43,570 nucleotides of DNA from Clostridia bacterium. Lineage in GTDB: Bacteria; Bacillota; Clostridia; Oscillospirales; CAG-272. The first letter of the stretch is position 1, and each line of letters starts with the position of its first letter. A program made the position numbers and the translations under genes. Where the stretch lies: contig JAFTIH010000043.1 in NCBI GenBank assembly GCA_017456985.1, positions 1 through 43,570 of the forward strand, read 5' to 3'. A model generated the notes under the pieces. It was given only the letters and a program-made list of their open reading frames with translations, had not been told where the DNA came from and did no database searches. This document shows, in pieces, positions 17,568-25,383 of the stretch.

Positions 17568-18089
17568 ATGAAAAAGCCATATCTTGAATGCGGAAAAATT
17601 TTGAATACGCACGGAGTGCGCGGCGGACTTAAGGTGGAATCCTATTGTGACACGCCGCAGGTGCTGGCTTCCCTCCCACAACTGTTTTTGGAGAAAAACG
17701 GAATCTACGAGGCACACAAGGTGACGAAGGCTTCGGTGGGCGGCGGTCGGGTGCTTCTCTTTTTTGCGGACGTTACGGACCTTGACGGCGCGCTGCGCTT
17801 CAAGGGCAAGACGGTTTATGCCCGTCGCGAGGATATTCCTCTTGCGGACGGCGCATACTTTATTGCAGACCTCATCGGACTTCCGATGACCGACGCGGAC
17901 ACGGGACGCGTTTACGGCGAGATCGTTTCGGTGGACGATATGCCCTCCTCACGAATGTACACGGTAAAAACGCCCGACGGAAAAGAGGTTCTTTTCCCCG
18001 AGATCAAGGAATTTATCGACCGCGTGGACGTCGATGCAGGCGTTTTCGTGCGTCCCATCCCCGGTTTTTTTGAGGAGGAGACGCTTTGA
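17568..18089 (+). CDS. rimM: Ribosome maturation factor RimM
   Basis: A 173-aa 16S rRNA processing protein that binds S19 during 30S head assembly. The N-terminal RimM barrel begins GKILNTHGVRGGLKV. The C-terminal PRC-barrel-like domain contains LIGLPMTD and VLFPEIKEFI, ending RPIPGFFEEE. The ATG at 17568 gives the normal N-terminus; the open frame upstream runs through the previous gene's end. No ribosome binding site is visible, which fits a leaderless message. It overlaps trmD by four bases. The usual rpsP and KH-domain neighbours are missing upstream. Confidence 0.94.
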   Translation: MKKPYLECGKILNTHGVRGGLKVESYCDTPQVLASLPQLFLEKNGIYEAHKVTKASVGGGRVLLFFADVTDLDGALRFKGKTVYARREDIPLADGAYFIADLIGLPMTDADTGRVYGEIVSVDDMPSSRMYTVKTPDGKEVLFPEIKEFIDRVDVDAGVFVRPIPGFFEEETL

Positions 18090-18847
18090 AGTTTGACATT
18101 CTGACCCTCTTCCCCGATATGGTAAACGGCATCCTCGGCGAGAGCATTCTCGGCAGAGCGCAAAAGGCGGGACTGATCGAGATCAACACGCACCAGATCC
18201 GCGACTTTTCGGAGAACAAGCATAGAAACGTGGACGACACGCCCTTTGGCGGCGGCAGAGGAATGTTAATGGCGGCACCGCCCATCGCGGGATGCCTTGA
18301 GCATCTTTTTTCCACCCTTCCCGAGGGGGAGCGCCGACGCGTGATCTATCTTTCGCCCAAGGGCTCCGTGCTGACGCAGGCAAAGGCGTCCTCACTTCTC
18401 GCGTTTGACCGCCTTATCCTTCTTTGCGGTCATTACGAGGGGGTGGACGAGCGCATCATTGAGGAGTACGTGGACGAGGAGATCTCCATCGGGGACTACG
18501 TGCTTACGGGCGGCGAGCTTCCCGCTTGCGTGCTCGTGGATACGGTTGCCCGTATGGTGGACGGCGTGCTTGCGATGCCCGAATGCTTTGAAGAGGAGAG
18601 CATCGCGTCGGGGCTTCTCGAATATCCGCAATATACCCGACCCGTTTCCTTCCACGGACGCGAGGTCCCCGAGGTGCTTCTTTCGGGGCATCACGCAAAC
18701 ATCGCCGCGTGGCGGCTTGAAGAGGCGCTTAAGGTCACGAAGGAGCGCCGTCCCGAGCTGTACGAGGCGTATATGGCGGCGCATCCCCCCAAGGTGAAGA
18801 AAAGCCGCCGCAAAAAGCCGAAGACCGACGAAGAGCAGGGCAAGTAA
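18086..18847 (+). CDS. trmD: tRNA (guanine-N1-)-methyltransferase
   Basis: A 253-aa SPOUT-class enzyme that makes m1G37 in tRNAs reading CNN codons and prevents +1 frameshifting. The deep trefoil knot that binds AdoMet is seen as LCGHYEGVDER and SIGDYVLTGGELP. The N-terminus is FDILTLFPDM. The start is TTG at 18086, overlapping the rimM stop as TTGA, with GAGGAGG about six bases upstream. The C-terminal 20 residues are a Lys/Arg-rich tail. rplS, the usual next gene, is absent. Confidence 0.96.
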   Translation: MKFDILTLFPDMVNGILGESILGRAQKAGLIEINTHQIRDFSENKHRNVDDTPFGGGRGMLMAAPPIAGCLEHLFSTLPEGERRRVIYLSPKGSVLTQAKASSLLAFDRLILLCGHYEGVDERIIEEYVDEEISIGDYVLTGGELPACVLVDTVARMVDGVLAMPECFEEESIASGLLEYPQYTRPVSFHGREVPEVLLSGHHANIAAWRLEEALKVTKERRPELYEAYMAAHPPKVKKSRRKKPKTDEEQGK

Positions 18848-18898
18848 TCCGTATCGCCGCGCAACGGTATTTGGCAAAAATGTAATCTTTGGTATGAA

Positions 18899-20032
18899 AT
18901 GAACCTAAAAAACGTAAACAATTCTTTACTTTTAAAGGGGCAGGACAGCTTTGGTGCCGTTCTGCCTCTTTTCGTTTTTCTGCTTCCCTTTTCCGCACTT
19001 TTGTCCCATTCGCATCTTGCGGCGGGGCTTTGGGTCGTGGGCGCGCTTTTGCTCGTTCGTCCCGCGCTTCCCATTCGTTTTTCGGCGCGCGAGCGGGTGT
19101 TTTTGCTTTTTCTTCTTTGCTCGCTGTCGGGGGCGGTGCTTCCCCTCTCGAGGGCGCGGTCGGTGCTTTCTGCCCTGCTTCGCCTTGTGTTTTTTTTGCC
19201 GATTTTTGCAAGCTCTGCGCGAAGGGCGATCAAAACGGGACTGCTTTTTGCGGGGGGCGCGCTTGGCGCACTTTCCCTATTATCACTTGCGCTCGGCTAT
19301 GGCAAGACGGGCTATACCGACCCCACTCTCGCGGGGGAGCTTGCGCGTGCCGCGCCCGTTTTTGGCAACCCCAACGTGCTTGCGGCGTTTTTGCTTCCGC
19401 CTACGCTACTTTCGCTGGGGGAAATGCTTTTCCCTTCCCAAGACGGCACGCGGCGCATTTTTTCGGGTGCCGTCTTCCTGCTCGGGGCGGGCGGTATTTG
19501 CGCGACCTTTTCCCGCGGCGCGTTGCTGGCGCTTTGCCTTGGCGTTGCGCTCTTGGCAGTGTGGCGGATGGGCGCTTGGCGGGCGGCGCTTTTGTTTTTT
19601 TCTTCTTTGCCCTTGCTTCTTTTGCTTCTGCCCGATACGCTTTGCGCGCGGCTATCGTCCGTTTTGTCGCCAGACAGCTCGGTTTTATACCGTCTGTCGC
19701 TTTGGCGAAGCGTCCTTCGCCTTCCGCTTCGCTCCCTGCTTTTTGGCGGGGGCGAGGGAAAGGAGGCGATGATGGCGCTTCTGTCACCCGTGCTTGCCTC
19801 GGGACTTTTGCATATAGAGCATACCCATTCGCTCTTTTTGCACGTTCTCGTGGCGGACGGCTTGGTGGGACTCTTGTTCTTTTTGGTTTTTTGCGCGCTC
19901 TCCTTATGGAAAAGCCGCCGCGCGGGCGCCGTGAGTGCGGTGCTTGCGCTTTTATGCTACGGTATTTTTGACGACCCGCTCTACTCGGGTCAAACGGAGG
20001 TGATTTTTTGGCTTTCTTTCGGACTTTTATAG
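18899..20032 (+). CDS. O-antigen ligase / Wzy-like polytopic membrane protein
   Basis: A 377-aa protein with about ten hydrophobic helices. It matches the Wzy_C/WaaL pattern by GNPNVLAAFLLP, TFSRGALLAL in the middle, and a periplasmic-type loop with HTHSLFLHVLVADG near the end. Such enzymes polymerise or ligate undecaprenyl-linked glycans on the outer face of the membrane. The ATG at 18899 lacks a Shine-Dalgarno site. A TTGGCA ... TGG-TATGAA promoter-like string overlaps the region directly before it, so the exact start is uncertain. It overlaps the next lipoprotein gene by 25 bases. Confidence 0.75.
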   Translation: MNLKNVNNSLLLKGQDSFGAVLPLFVFLLPFSALLSHSHLAAGLWVVGALLLVRPALPIRFSARERVFLLFLLCSLSGAVLPLSRARSVLSALLRLVFFLPIFASSARRAIKTGLLFAGGALGALSLLSLALGYGKTGYTDPTLAGELARAAPVFGNPNVLAAFLLPPTLLSLGEMLFPSQDGTRRIFSGAVFLLGAGGICATFSRGALLALCLGVALLAVWRMGAWRAALLFFSSLPLLLLLLPDTLCARLSSVLSPDSSVLYRLSLWRSVLRLPLRSLLFGGGEGKEAMMALLSPVLASGLLHIEHTHSLFLHVLVADGLVGLLFFLVFCALSLWKSRRAGAVSAVLALLCYGIFDDPLYSGQTEVIFWLSFGLL

Positions 20033-20415
20033 CGCTATCTGCTCTTTCTTTCCTCTTATCTCTCGGTGCTTGCGCGCCAAAGGGGGAACGATATACCGTC
20101 TATACGGTGGTTGCCGAGATGGACGAAGCGCTCGCCCTCGCGCTTACAGTGGGGGAAGCCTTAACGGATGCGTGCGGCAAAGAAGCGGCGGGCGAGGTGC
20201 TTGCCATCACGCGCGAGGGCGCGCTCGCCGAGGATGCGCACGGCGTTTACGAAAAGGCGGGGCGCGTGCGCGTCAAGCTCGCGGTCGGCGTTTTGGGCAG
20301 GCGCGAGGCGGACGGCATTCGCGCGGGGTCCCTACGCTTGCGCGCGGGGGAGCGGCTTTATCTGCTTGGCAAAACGCGCATTGAGGGGCTTTGCGTACGG
20401 GTGCGTGCCGTATGA
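20008..20415 (+). CDS. Small lipoprotein, possible DUF4330-like, copy 1
   Basis: A 135-aa predicted lipoprotein. The N-terminus is a hydrophobic signal ending in the lipobox LGAC (Cys22). The mature part is a beta-rich domain with YTVVAEMDEALALALTVGE and a C-terminal RAGERLYLLGKTRIEGL. The pattern (a Gly-containing turn, then a return strand, then a Gly-Glu-Arg-Leu strand) reminds me of DUF4330, but this is tentative. The start is TTG at 20008 with CGGAGG six bases upstream, inside the end of the ligase-like gene. That makes it translationally coupled and probably functionally tied to it. No catalytic motif is seen. Confidence 0.7.
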   Translation: MAFFRTFIALSALSFLLSLGACAPKGERYTVYTVVAEMDEALALALTVGEALTDACGKEAAGEVLAITREGALAEDAHGVYEKAGRVRVKLAVGVLGRREADGIRAGSLRLRAGERLYLLGKTRIEGLCVRVRAV

Positions 20416-20861
20416 GGGGGCGGCGCTTTCTTTTGCTCTGCTTTTTGCTCTTTGCCGCAGGGTGTCTTGGAAGGGTCGCTTTGCGCCCGCCCGCGCAGAA
20501 GGCAGTCCCCTTTATCCTTACGGTGAGGGCAGACGCGGTGGATGCGCTTTTGCTTTCTTCTCTTCCCGCAGTAGGAGAGCAGGTGCATCTTGGAAACACG
20601 CACGCTAGGATCACGGCGCTCTCACACGAGCCCGTTTTGCTCCGCGAACGCGAAAACGGGAGGGAGCGGTGCTATCCGTCGCGTCTATCCTTGCGCGTTA
20701 CCTTCACCCTTTCTCTCACCGCAAGGGAGCAAAACGCCCTTCCCGTTCTCGGCGCGACGCCCTCTTTTCTCGGGGACGAGGTGACGCTTTCGGGGGAGGC
20801 TTTCGTCATTCGCGGACAAATTTTGGAGATTTCACGCCACACAGTGGGGGAAAACGCGTAA
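20412..20861 (+). CDS. Small lipoprotein, possible DUF4330-like, copy 2
   Basis: A 149-aa protein with an N-terminal hydrophobic segment after MRGRR and a putative lipobox AAGC. The mature region follows the same plan as the preceding gene: SLPAVGEQVHLGNTHARI, a variable middle, then GDEVTLSGEAFVIRGQILEI. This suggests a diverged tandem duplication. The ATG overlaps the previous stop as ATGA. There is no recognised function; the position after an O-antigen-ligase-like gene suggests an envelope glycan accessory role. A longer reading from 20391 only adds residues from the previous gene. Confidence 0.68.
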   Translation: MRGRRFLLLCFLLFAAGCLGRVALRPPAQKAVPFILTVRADAVDALLLSSLPAVGEQVHLGNTHARITALSHEPVLLRERENGRERCYPSRLSLRVTFTLSLTAREQNALPVLGATPSFLGDEVTLSGEAFVIRGQILEISRHTVGENA

Positions 20862-20909
20862 AAAAACCGCATTTTCCTTGAAAAAACCGAAAAAAAATAA
20901 AAAAACCTA

Positions 20910-20938
20910 TTGATTTTACGGTGGGATTTTGCTATACT
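20910..20938 (+). promoter_or_regulatory. Sigma-A promoter for the HPr gene
   Basis: TTGATT (20910-20915), 17-bp spacer, TATACT (20933-20938). The expected transcript start is near 20945, leaving a leader of about 55 bases before the ATG at 21000. Confidence 0.85.
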
Positions 20939-20999
20939 GTATATATCAATTTTACAATTATTTCAAAAAATTCTGATTTTCTTCATCGGAGGAATGGTT

Positions 21000-21338
21000 A
21001 TGAAATCCTGTACCGTCATTATTCAGAACAGCGAGGGACTGCACGCAAGACCCGCGACCTTCTTTATTCAGAAGGCAAACAGCTACGCATCGACGCTTTG
21101 GATCGCAAAGGATCCCGAAAAGGCGCGCCTTGCGGCAGAGGGCAAGCTCGTTAGCGGCGGCATTGATACCTTCGCAGACGGTGACGGCGTTCGCAAGATC
21201 AACGCAAAGAGCTTGCTCGGCGTTCTTTCCCTTGGCATCGCAAAGGGAGACGTCGTGACCCTGATCGCAGACGGCGCGGATGAGGACGAGGCTCTTGCCG
21301 GGCTGAGCGCGCTCATCGACGGCGGCTGCAAGGCATAA
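21000..21338 (+). CDS. HPr-family phosphocarrier protein with internal insertion
   Basis: A 112-aa HPr-like protein. The phosphorylation site His15 is in GLHARPA, and the regulatory serine lies in NAKSLLGVLSLG, as in Gram-positive HPr that is a target of HPr kinase. The C-terminal GDVVTLIADGADEDEAL is normal. Ordinary HPr is 85-90 aa with this serine at position 46. Here it is at position 71 because about 25 extra residues (roughly 38-65) are inserted. The ATG at 21000 is preferred over the one at 20994 because GGAGG at 20988-20992 is seven bases before it. It has its own promoter and terminator. Confidence 0.88.
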   Translation: MKSCTVIIQNSEGLHARPATFFIQKANSYASTLWIAKDPEKARLAAEGKLVSGGIDTFADGDGVRKINAKSLLGVLSLGIAKGDVVTLIADGADEDEALAGLSALIDGGCKA

Positions 21339-21348
21339 ACGAAAGGAT

Positions 21349-21377
21349 ACGGCAAGCGCACAGCTTGCCGTTTTTTT
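21349..21377 (+). terminator. HPr terminator that abuts the uvrC start codon
   Basis: Stem 21349-21357 with 21363-21371 (ACGGCAAGC / GCTTGCCGT), 5-base loop, then a T run ending at 21377. The uvrC ATG is 21378-21380. The AAAGGA at 21342-21347 is just before the stem, so folding brings it close to the ATG. Confidence 0.85.
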
Positions 21378-23210
21378 ATGAGTATGGAATCAAAGATCGC
21401 CACTCTGCGCAAAAAGGCGACGGCGCTTCCGCCCTCGCCGGGTGTATATTTGATGAAGAACCGCGACGGCCGCGTGATCTACGTGGGAAAGTCGCGGCGT
21501 CTTTGCGCGCGCGTGGCGAGCTATTTTACGGGCTCGGAGCATGCCGTCAAGACGGCGCGGATGGTGTCGCAGGTGGCGGACTTCGACTACATTCTTTGCG
21601 ACAGCGAGATCGAGGCGCTTTCCCTCGAAAACACGCTCATCAAGAAATACGCGCCCCGTTATAACATCCGCTTGAAGGATGCGAAAAGCTATCCCTACAT
21701 CGCCGTTTCGGGCGGTGCATACCCCCGTGTATTCGTAACGCGTGACCGCCAGTCGGACGGTACGCGCTACTTTGGTCCTTATTCGGGGACGGCGGACGCG
21801 TACGCCAATCTTGACACGGTGCGCAAGCTGTTCCGTCTTCCCACCTGCCGACGCCGCTTTCCCGAGGACATCGGGCGCGAGCGTCCCTGTATTTACCGAC
21901 AGATGGGGCGTTGTATGGCGCCCTGTGCCGCCGACGTGACCGAGAAGGAGTTCGGTGACGCCATCCGTGCGGCGATCTCGGTGCTTTCGGGCAACACCGC
22001 CGAGGCGGAGCGCCGCTTGCGTGCCGAGATGCTTGCCGCTGCCGAGGCGGAGCAGTTTGAGAGCGCGGCGCGCTTGCGCGACGCCATTACCTCGCTCGGC
22101 AAGCTCCGCGACGAGCAAAAGGTGCTATCGGACGCATCCACGGGATGCGACGTGTGGGCGTTTGCCGAAACGGATCTTTGCGGCGTGCTTTCGGTGCTTT
22201 CGGTCCGCGAGGGCAAGCTCATCCGCAAAAACGACTACACATTCCCCGCAAGCGCCATTCTCTCCCCCGAGAGCGCACTCTCCTTTTTGAGCGAGCGCTA
22301 TTTGGACACCGCCGACGTTCCGAAGGAGATCCTGCTCGGCTTCTCTCCCGACGAGGAGAGCGTCCGCGCGGTCGCCTCGGTGCTCTCCGAGCGGCGCGGC
22401 AAGCGGGTTTCGGTGCTCACGCCCAAGCGCGGCGACAAGCGCGCCTTGTGCGAGATGGCACAAAAGAACGCCGCCGAGCGCGCAGAAAAGGAATCCGAGC
22501 GGACCGTCCGCGAGGAAGGCACGCTCGTGACGCTGGCTTCGTTGCTTGCGCTTGAGGTCTTGCCCGAGCGCATTGAGGTGTTTGATATTTCCAACATCGG
22601 CAAGGAGCATACCACGGCGGGGATGATCGTATACGAGGACGGCTCCCTCAAAAAGAACGCGTACCGCACCTTCCGCATTCAAAGCACCGCCGAGGACGAT
22701 TACGGCGCAATGCGCGAGGCACTGTCGCGGCGCTTTGCCCACAAGGACGACGAGGGCTTCGGTCGCCTTCCCGACCTGCTTCTTCTCGACGGCGGGCGCA
22801 CCCACGTTGCCGTCGGGCGCGAGGTTTTGCGCGAGGCGGGGCTTGATATTCCCGTTTTCGGCTTGGTCAAGGACGATTTTCATAAGACGCGCGCGCTTTG
22901 CACGGACACCGAGGAGGTGGGCATCGCGCACGAGCAAGCGGTCTTCGTCTTTCTCTATAAGCTCCAAGAGGAGGTCCATCGCTACGCGCTTTCCGCTACG
23001 ATGGGCGCCAAGCGCAAGTCGATGCGCCATTCCTCGCTTGAAAAGATCCCCGAGATGGGTGCGGAGCGCGCCAAGCGCTTGCTTGCCTATTTCGGCACGC
23101 TGCGCCGCGTGAAGGAAGCCACCGTCCCGGAGCTTTCCGCCGTGCGCGGTATGACGAAGACGGCAGCCATCAACGTTTATACGCATTTTCACAAGGAGGA
23201 AAACACATGA
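21378..23210 (+). CDS. uvrC: Excinuclease ABC subunit C
   Basis: A 610-aa dual-incision nuclease of nucleotide excision repair. The N-terminal GIY-YIG domain (PGVYLMKNRDGR, IYVGKSRRL) makes the 3' cut. A cysteine-containing segment (GRCMAPC) and a UVR helical motif near residue 215 follow. The RNase H-like half with LLLDGGRTHVAVG makes the 5' cut, and helix-hairpin-helix motifs end the protein. The ATG follows the T run of the HPr terminator, so uvrC expression needs read-through. It overlaps rsmD by four bases. Confidence 0.96.
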   Translation: MSMESKIATLRKKATALPPSPGVYLMKNRDGRVIYVGKSRRLCARVASYFTGSEHAVKTARMVSQVADFDYILCDSEIEALSLENTLIKKYAPRYNIRLKDAKSYPYIAVSGGAYPRVFVTRDRQSDGTRYFGPYSGTADAYANLDTVRKLFRLPTCRRRFPEDIGRERPCIYRQMGRCMAPCAADVTEKEFGDAIRAAISVLSGNTAEAERRLRAEMLAAAEAEQFESAARLRDAITSLGKLRDEQKVLSDASTGCDVWAFAETDLCGVLSVLSVREGKLIRKNDYTFPASAILSPESALSFLSERYLDTADVPKEILLGFSPDEESVRAVASVLSERRGKRVSVLTPKRGDKRALCEMAQKNAAERAEKESERTVREEGTLVTLASLLALEVLPERIEVFDISNIGKEHTTAGMIVYEDGSLKKNAYRTFRIQSTAEDDYGAMREALSRRFAHKDDEGFGRLPDLLLLDGGRTHVAVGREVLREAGLDIPVFGLVKDDFHKTRALCTDTEEVGIAHEQAVFVFLYKLQEEVHRYALSATMGAKRKSMRHSSLEKIPEMGAERAKRLLAYFGTLRRVKEATVPELSAVRGMTKTAAINVYTHFHKEENT

Positions 23211-23779
23211 GGATCATCACGGGAAGTGCAAGAGGTATTCCCTTAAAAACGCTGGAGGGCGAGCGCACGCGCCCGACCGCCGAAAAGGTAAAGGAGGCGA
23301 TCTTCTCCGCCATCCAGTTTGACCTTGAGGAGCGCTCCTTCCTAGATCTGTTTGCGGGAAGCGGACAGATGGGGCTTGAGGCACTCTCGCGCGGTGCGCG
23401 CCGCGCGACCTTTATCGACGAGTCGCGCGAGGCGATGGAGATCGTCAAGGCAAACGCAAAAAAGACGGGCTTTTTTGATGCGTCGCATTTTCTCGTCAGC
23501 GATTACCGCAATTATCTGCGCAAAGCGCGGGGCGGCGAGCGCTTTGACGTCGTTTTTATCGACCCGCCCTATGCGGAATGCATCGCGCTGGACGCGGCGT
23601 GCCGCGTGATCGAGGCGCACCTTGCCAAATACGGCACGCTCTTTATTCTTGAGAGCGAGGACGACGTTTTGGCGGATGAACGCTTTCCCGAGGCACTTTT
23701 TGAGGTCGTAAAGGCGAAAAAATACGGGCGCACCTTCGTGCATATTCTGCGCTATATCGGTGAGGAGGACGAGGCATGA
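23207..23779 (+). CDS. rsmD: 16S rRNA (guanine966-N2)-methyltransferase
   Basis: A 190-aa AdoMet methyltransferase. It starts RIITGSARGIPL, with the TRPTAEKVKEAIF substrate segment, the AdoMet loop DLFAGSGQMGLEALSRGA and the catalytic DPPY. It overlaps uvrC (ATGA) with AAGGAGG upstream, and overlaps coaD by four bases. The rsmD-coaD pairing is widespread in Firmicutes and supports both calls. Confidence 0.95.
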   Translation: MRIITGSARGIPLKTLEGERTRPTAEKVKEAIFSAIQFDLEERSFLDLFAGSGQMGLEALSRGARRATFIDESREAMEIVKANAKKTGFFDASHFLVSDYRNYLRKARGGERFDVVFIDPPYAECIALDAACRVIEAHLAKYGTLFILESEDDVLADERFPEALFEVVKAKKYGRTFVHILRYIGEEDEA

Positions 23780-24267
23780 GGGTTCTCTTTACGGGAAGCT
23801 TTGACCCGCCCACGAGGGGTCACGAGGATATTATCCGCCGCCTGTGCGAAACGTTTGACGAGGTGCGTGCGGTGGCGTTCATCAACGCGCAAAAGGCGGG
23901 CTTTTTCCCGCCCGAGTACCGTTTGTCGCTTTTGCGGCAGGTGTGCGCGCCCTTTCCGAACGCCCGTGCGGACGCCGCAGAGGGGTACGTTGCGGATTAC
24001 GTGCTTCGCGAGGGGATCGACCTGATCGTGCGCGGTGTACGCGGCGAGGAGGACATTGCCTACGAGATGCAGATGGCGGATTTCAACCGCAAGGCGGCGG
24101 GCGTGGAAACCTTCTTCGTCAACGCCCTGCCCGGGTTTGAGCATTTTTCTTCCAGCGAGGTGCGCCGTCGCCTGCTCTCGGGTGAGGACGTGCGCGCACT
24201 TCTGCCCGAGGTGATCGCGGAGGAAATTATGCAAAATTGGCAAAAAAACCGAATTTCTCCCCGATAA
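23776..24267 (+). CDS. coaD: Phosphopantetheine adenylyltransferase
   Basis: A 163-aa nucleotidyltransferase that makes dephospho-CoA from 4'-phosphopantetheine and ATP. The N-terminal GSFDPPTRGHEDII contains the TxGH nucleotide-binding motif. The VRGVRGEEDIAYEMQMA segment is the substrate loop, and SSSEVRRRLL stands for the ISSxxVR motif. Its start overlaps the rsmD stop (ATGA). It is the last gene of the uvrC-rsmD-coaD group, and pheS follows with its own promoter. CoA made here also supplies the Sfp-type enzyme encoded at 40729. Confidence 0.94.
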   Translation: MRVLFTGSFDPPTRGHEDIIRRLCETFDEVRAVAFINAQKAGFFPPEYRLSLLRQVCAPFPNARADAAEGYVADYVLREGIDLIVRGVRGEEDIAYEMQMADFNRKAAGVETFFVNALPGFEHFSSSEVRRRLLSGEDVRALLPEVIAEEIMQNWQKNRISPR

Positions 24268-24271
24268 ACGA

Positions 24272-24300
24272 TTGACAAATACACTGTTTTCTTATATAAT
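24272..24300 (+). promoter_or_regulatory. Consensus sigma-A promoter for pheST
   Basis: TTGACA (24272-24277), 17-bp spacer, TATAAT (24295-24300): both hexamers are perfect. The leader to the pheS ATG is only about 32 bases, too short for a T-box. Confidence 0.93.
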
Positions 24301-24338
24301 AAATAAGATTAAGGTTCACAAAAGAAAGGATCGAAATT

Positions 24339-25370
24339 ATGCTTAGCCAACAGATCGAGGCACTTCGCGCATCCTTCCGCGAAGCGCTCGCAAAAGCAGA
24401 TACCAAGGAAGCGCTTGAAGCTGTCCGCGTTTCTTTTCTCGGTAAAAAGGGTCCCATCAGCGACTTAATGAAGGGTCTGCGCGACCTCTCCCCCGAGGAA
24501 AAGAAGGATGCGGGTCAGTGGATCAACGCCTTGAAGACCGAGGCAGAGGCAGCCGTTGCCGAAAAGGGCAAGGCGCTGGAGGAGGCGGCACTCGCCGCGG
24601 CGATCCGCTCGGCGAAAAAGTTCAACCCCACGTTGCCTCGCGAGGCTTCGCACGGCTCTTATCACCCCATCACGCTCGTTTCGCGCGACGTTAACCGCAT
24701 CTTCTCGACGATGGGCTTTACGGTTGAGGATTACGTGGAGATCACGGACGATTATCACTGCTTTGAGGCGCTCAACATCCCCAAGCATCACCCCGCCCGC
24801 GATATGCAGGACACCTACTACATTGAGAACGGTCAGCTTCTTAAAACGCATACCAGCGCGGCGCAGAACCATATTATGAGAAAGTACGGCGCGCCCCTGC
24901 GCGCGATCTTCCCCGGTCGTTGCTTCCGCAACGAGGCGATCGACGCGTGCCACGAGAATACCTTCTTCCAGATGGAGGGTATGATGATCGACAAGGACGT
25001 GTCCATCTCCAACCTCATCTATTTTATGAAAACGATGCTCAGCGAGGTCTTCGGTGCGGATCTTTCGGTGCGCCTTCGCCCCGGATTTTTCCCCTTCACC
25101 GAGCCCGGCTTTGAGCTTGACATCAGCTGCACCATTTGCGGCGGCAAGGGCTGCCCTTCCTGCAAAAACACGGGCTGGCTTGAGCTTTGCCCCTGCGGTA
25201 TGATCCACCCGAACGTGCTTCGCGAGGGCGGTATCGACCCCGAGGTCTATACGGGCTTCGCATTCGGTCTTGGTATGACGCGCCTTGCGATGATGAAATA
25301 CGGCGTCAAGGATATTCGTGACTTCAACTCGGGAAGCCTCAAGGCGCTCTCGCAGTTTGACGCGAAGTAA
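24339..25370 (+). CDS. pheS: Phenylalanyl-tRNA synthetase alpha subunit
   Basis: A 343-aa class II catalytic subunit that charges tRNA-Phe. It has an N-terminal coiled coil (residues 1-80), motif 1 (HPITLVSRDVNRIF), motif 2 (GRCFRNEAIDACHENTFFQ) and motif 3 near the end (GFAFGLGMTRLAMMKYG). A cysteine-rich insertion CTICGGKGCPSCKNTGW followed by LCPCGM sits before motif 3 and may bind zinc. Many PheS proteins have a similar GW.E loop, often with GAGM in place of CPCGM. GAAAGGA precedes the ATG. pheT follows 13 bp later. Confidence 0.96.
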   Translation: MLSQQIEALRASFREALAKADTKEALEAVRVSFLGKKGPISDLMKGLRDLSPEEKKDAGQWINALKTEAEAAVAEKGKALEEAALAAAIRSAKKFNPTLPREASHGSYHPITLVSRDVNRIFSTMGFTVEDYVEITDDYHCFEALNIPKHHPARDMQDTYYIENGQLLKTHTSAAQNHIMRKYGAPLRAIFPGRCFRNEAIDACHENTFFQMEGMMIDKDVSISNLIYFMKTMLSEVFGADLSVRLRPGFFPFTEPGFELDISCTICGGKGCPSCKNTGWLELCPCGMIHPNVLREGGIDPEVYTGFAFGLGMTRLAMMKYGVKDIRDFNSGSLKALSQFDAK

Positions 25371-25383
25371 GGAGGGAAAGAGG

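Noticed and set aside
18871-18898. Promoter TTGGCA ... TATGAA for the 18899 gene
   Set aside because: The -10 would end directly at the proposed ATG, so transcription would start after it. I left it as a start-site doubt rather than a called promoter.
22125-23192. Minus-strand open frame (355 codons) opposite uvrC
   Set aside because: Shadow of uvrC with no recognisable domains.
24301-24338. T-box riboswitch upstream of pheS
   Set aside because: The leader after the consensus promoter is only about 32 bases and lacks the T-box sequence and terminator.
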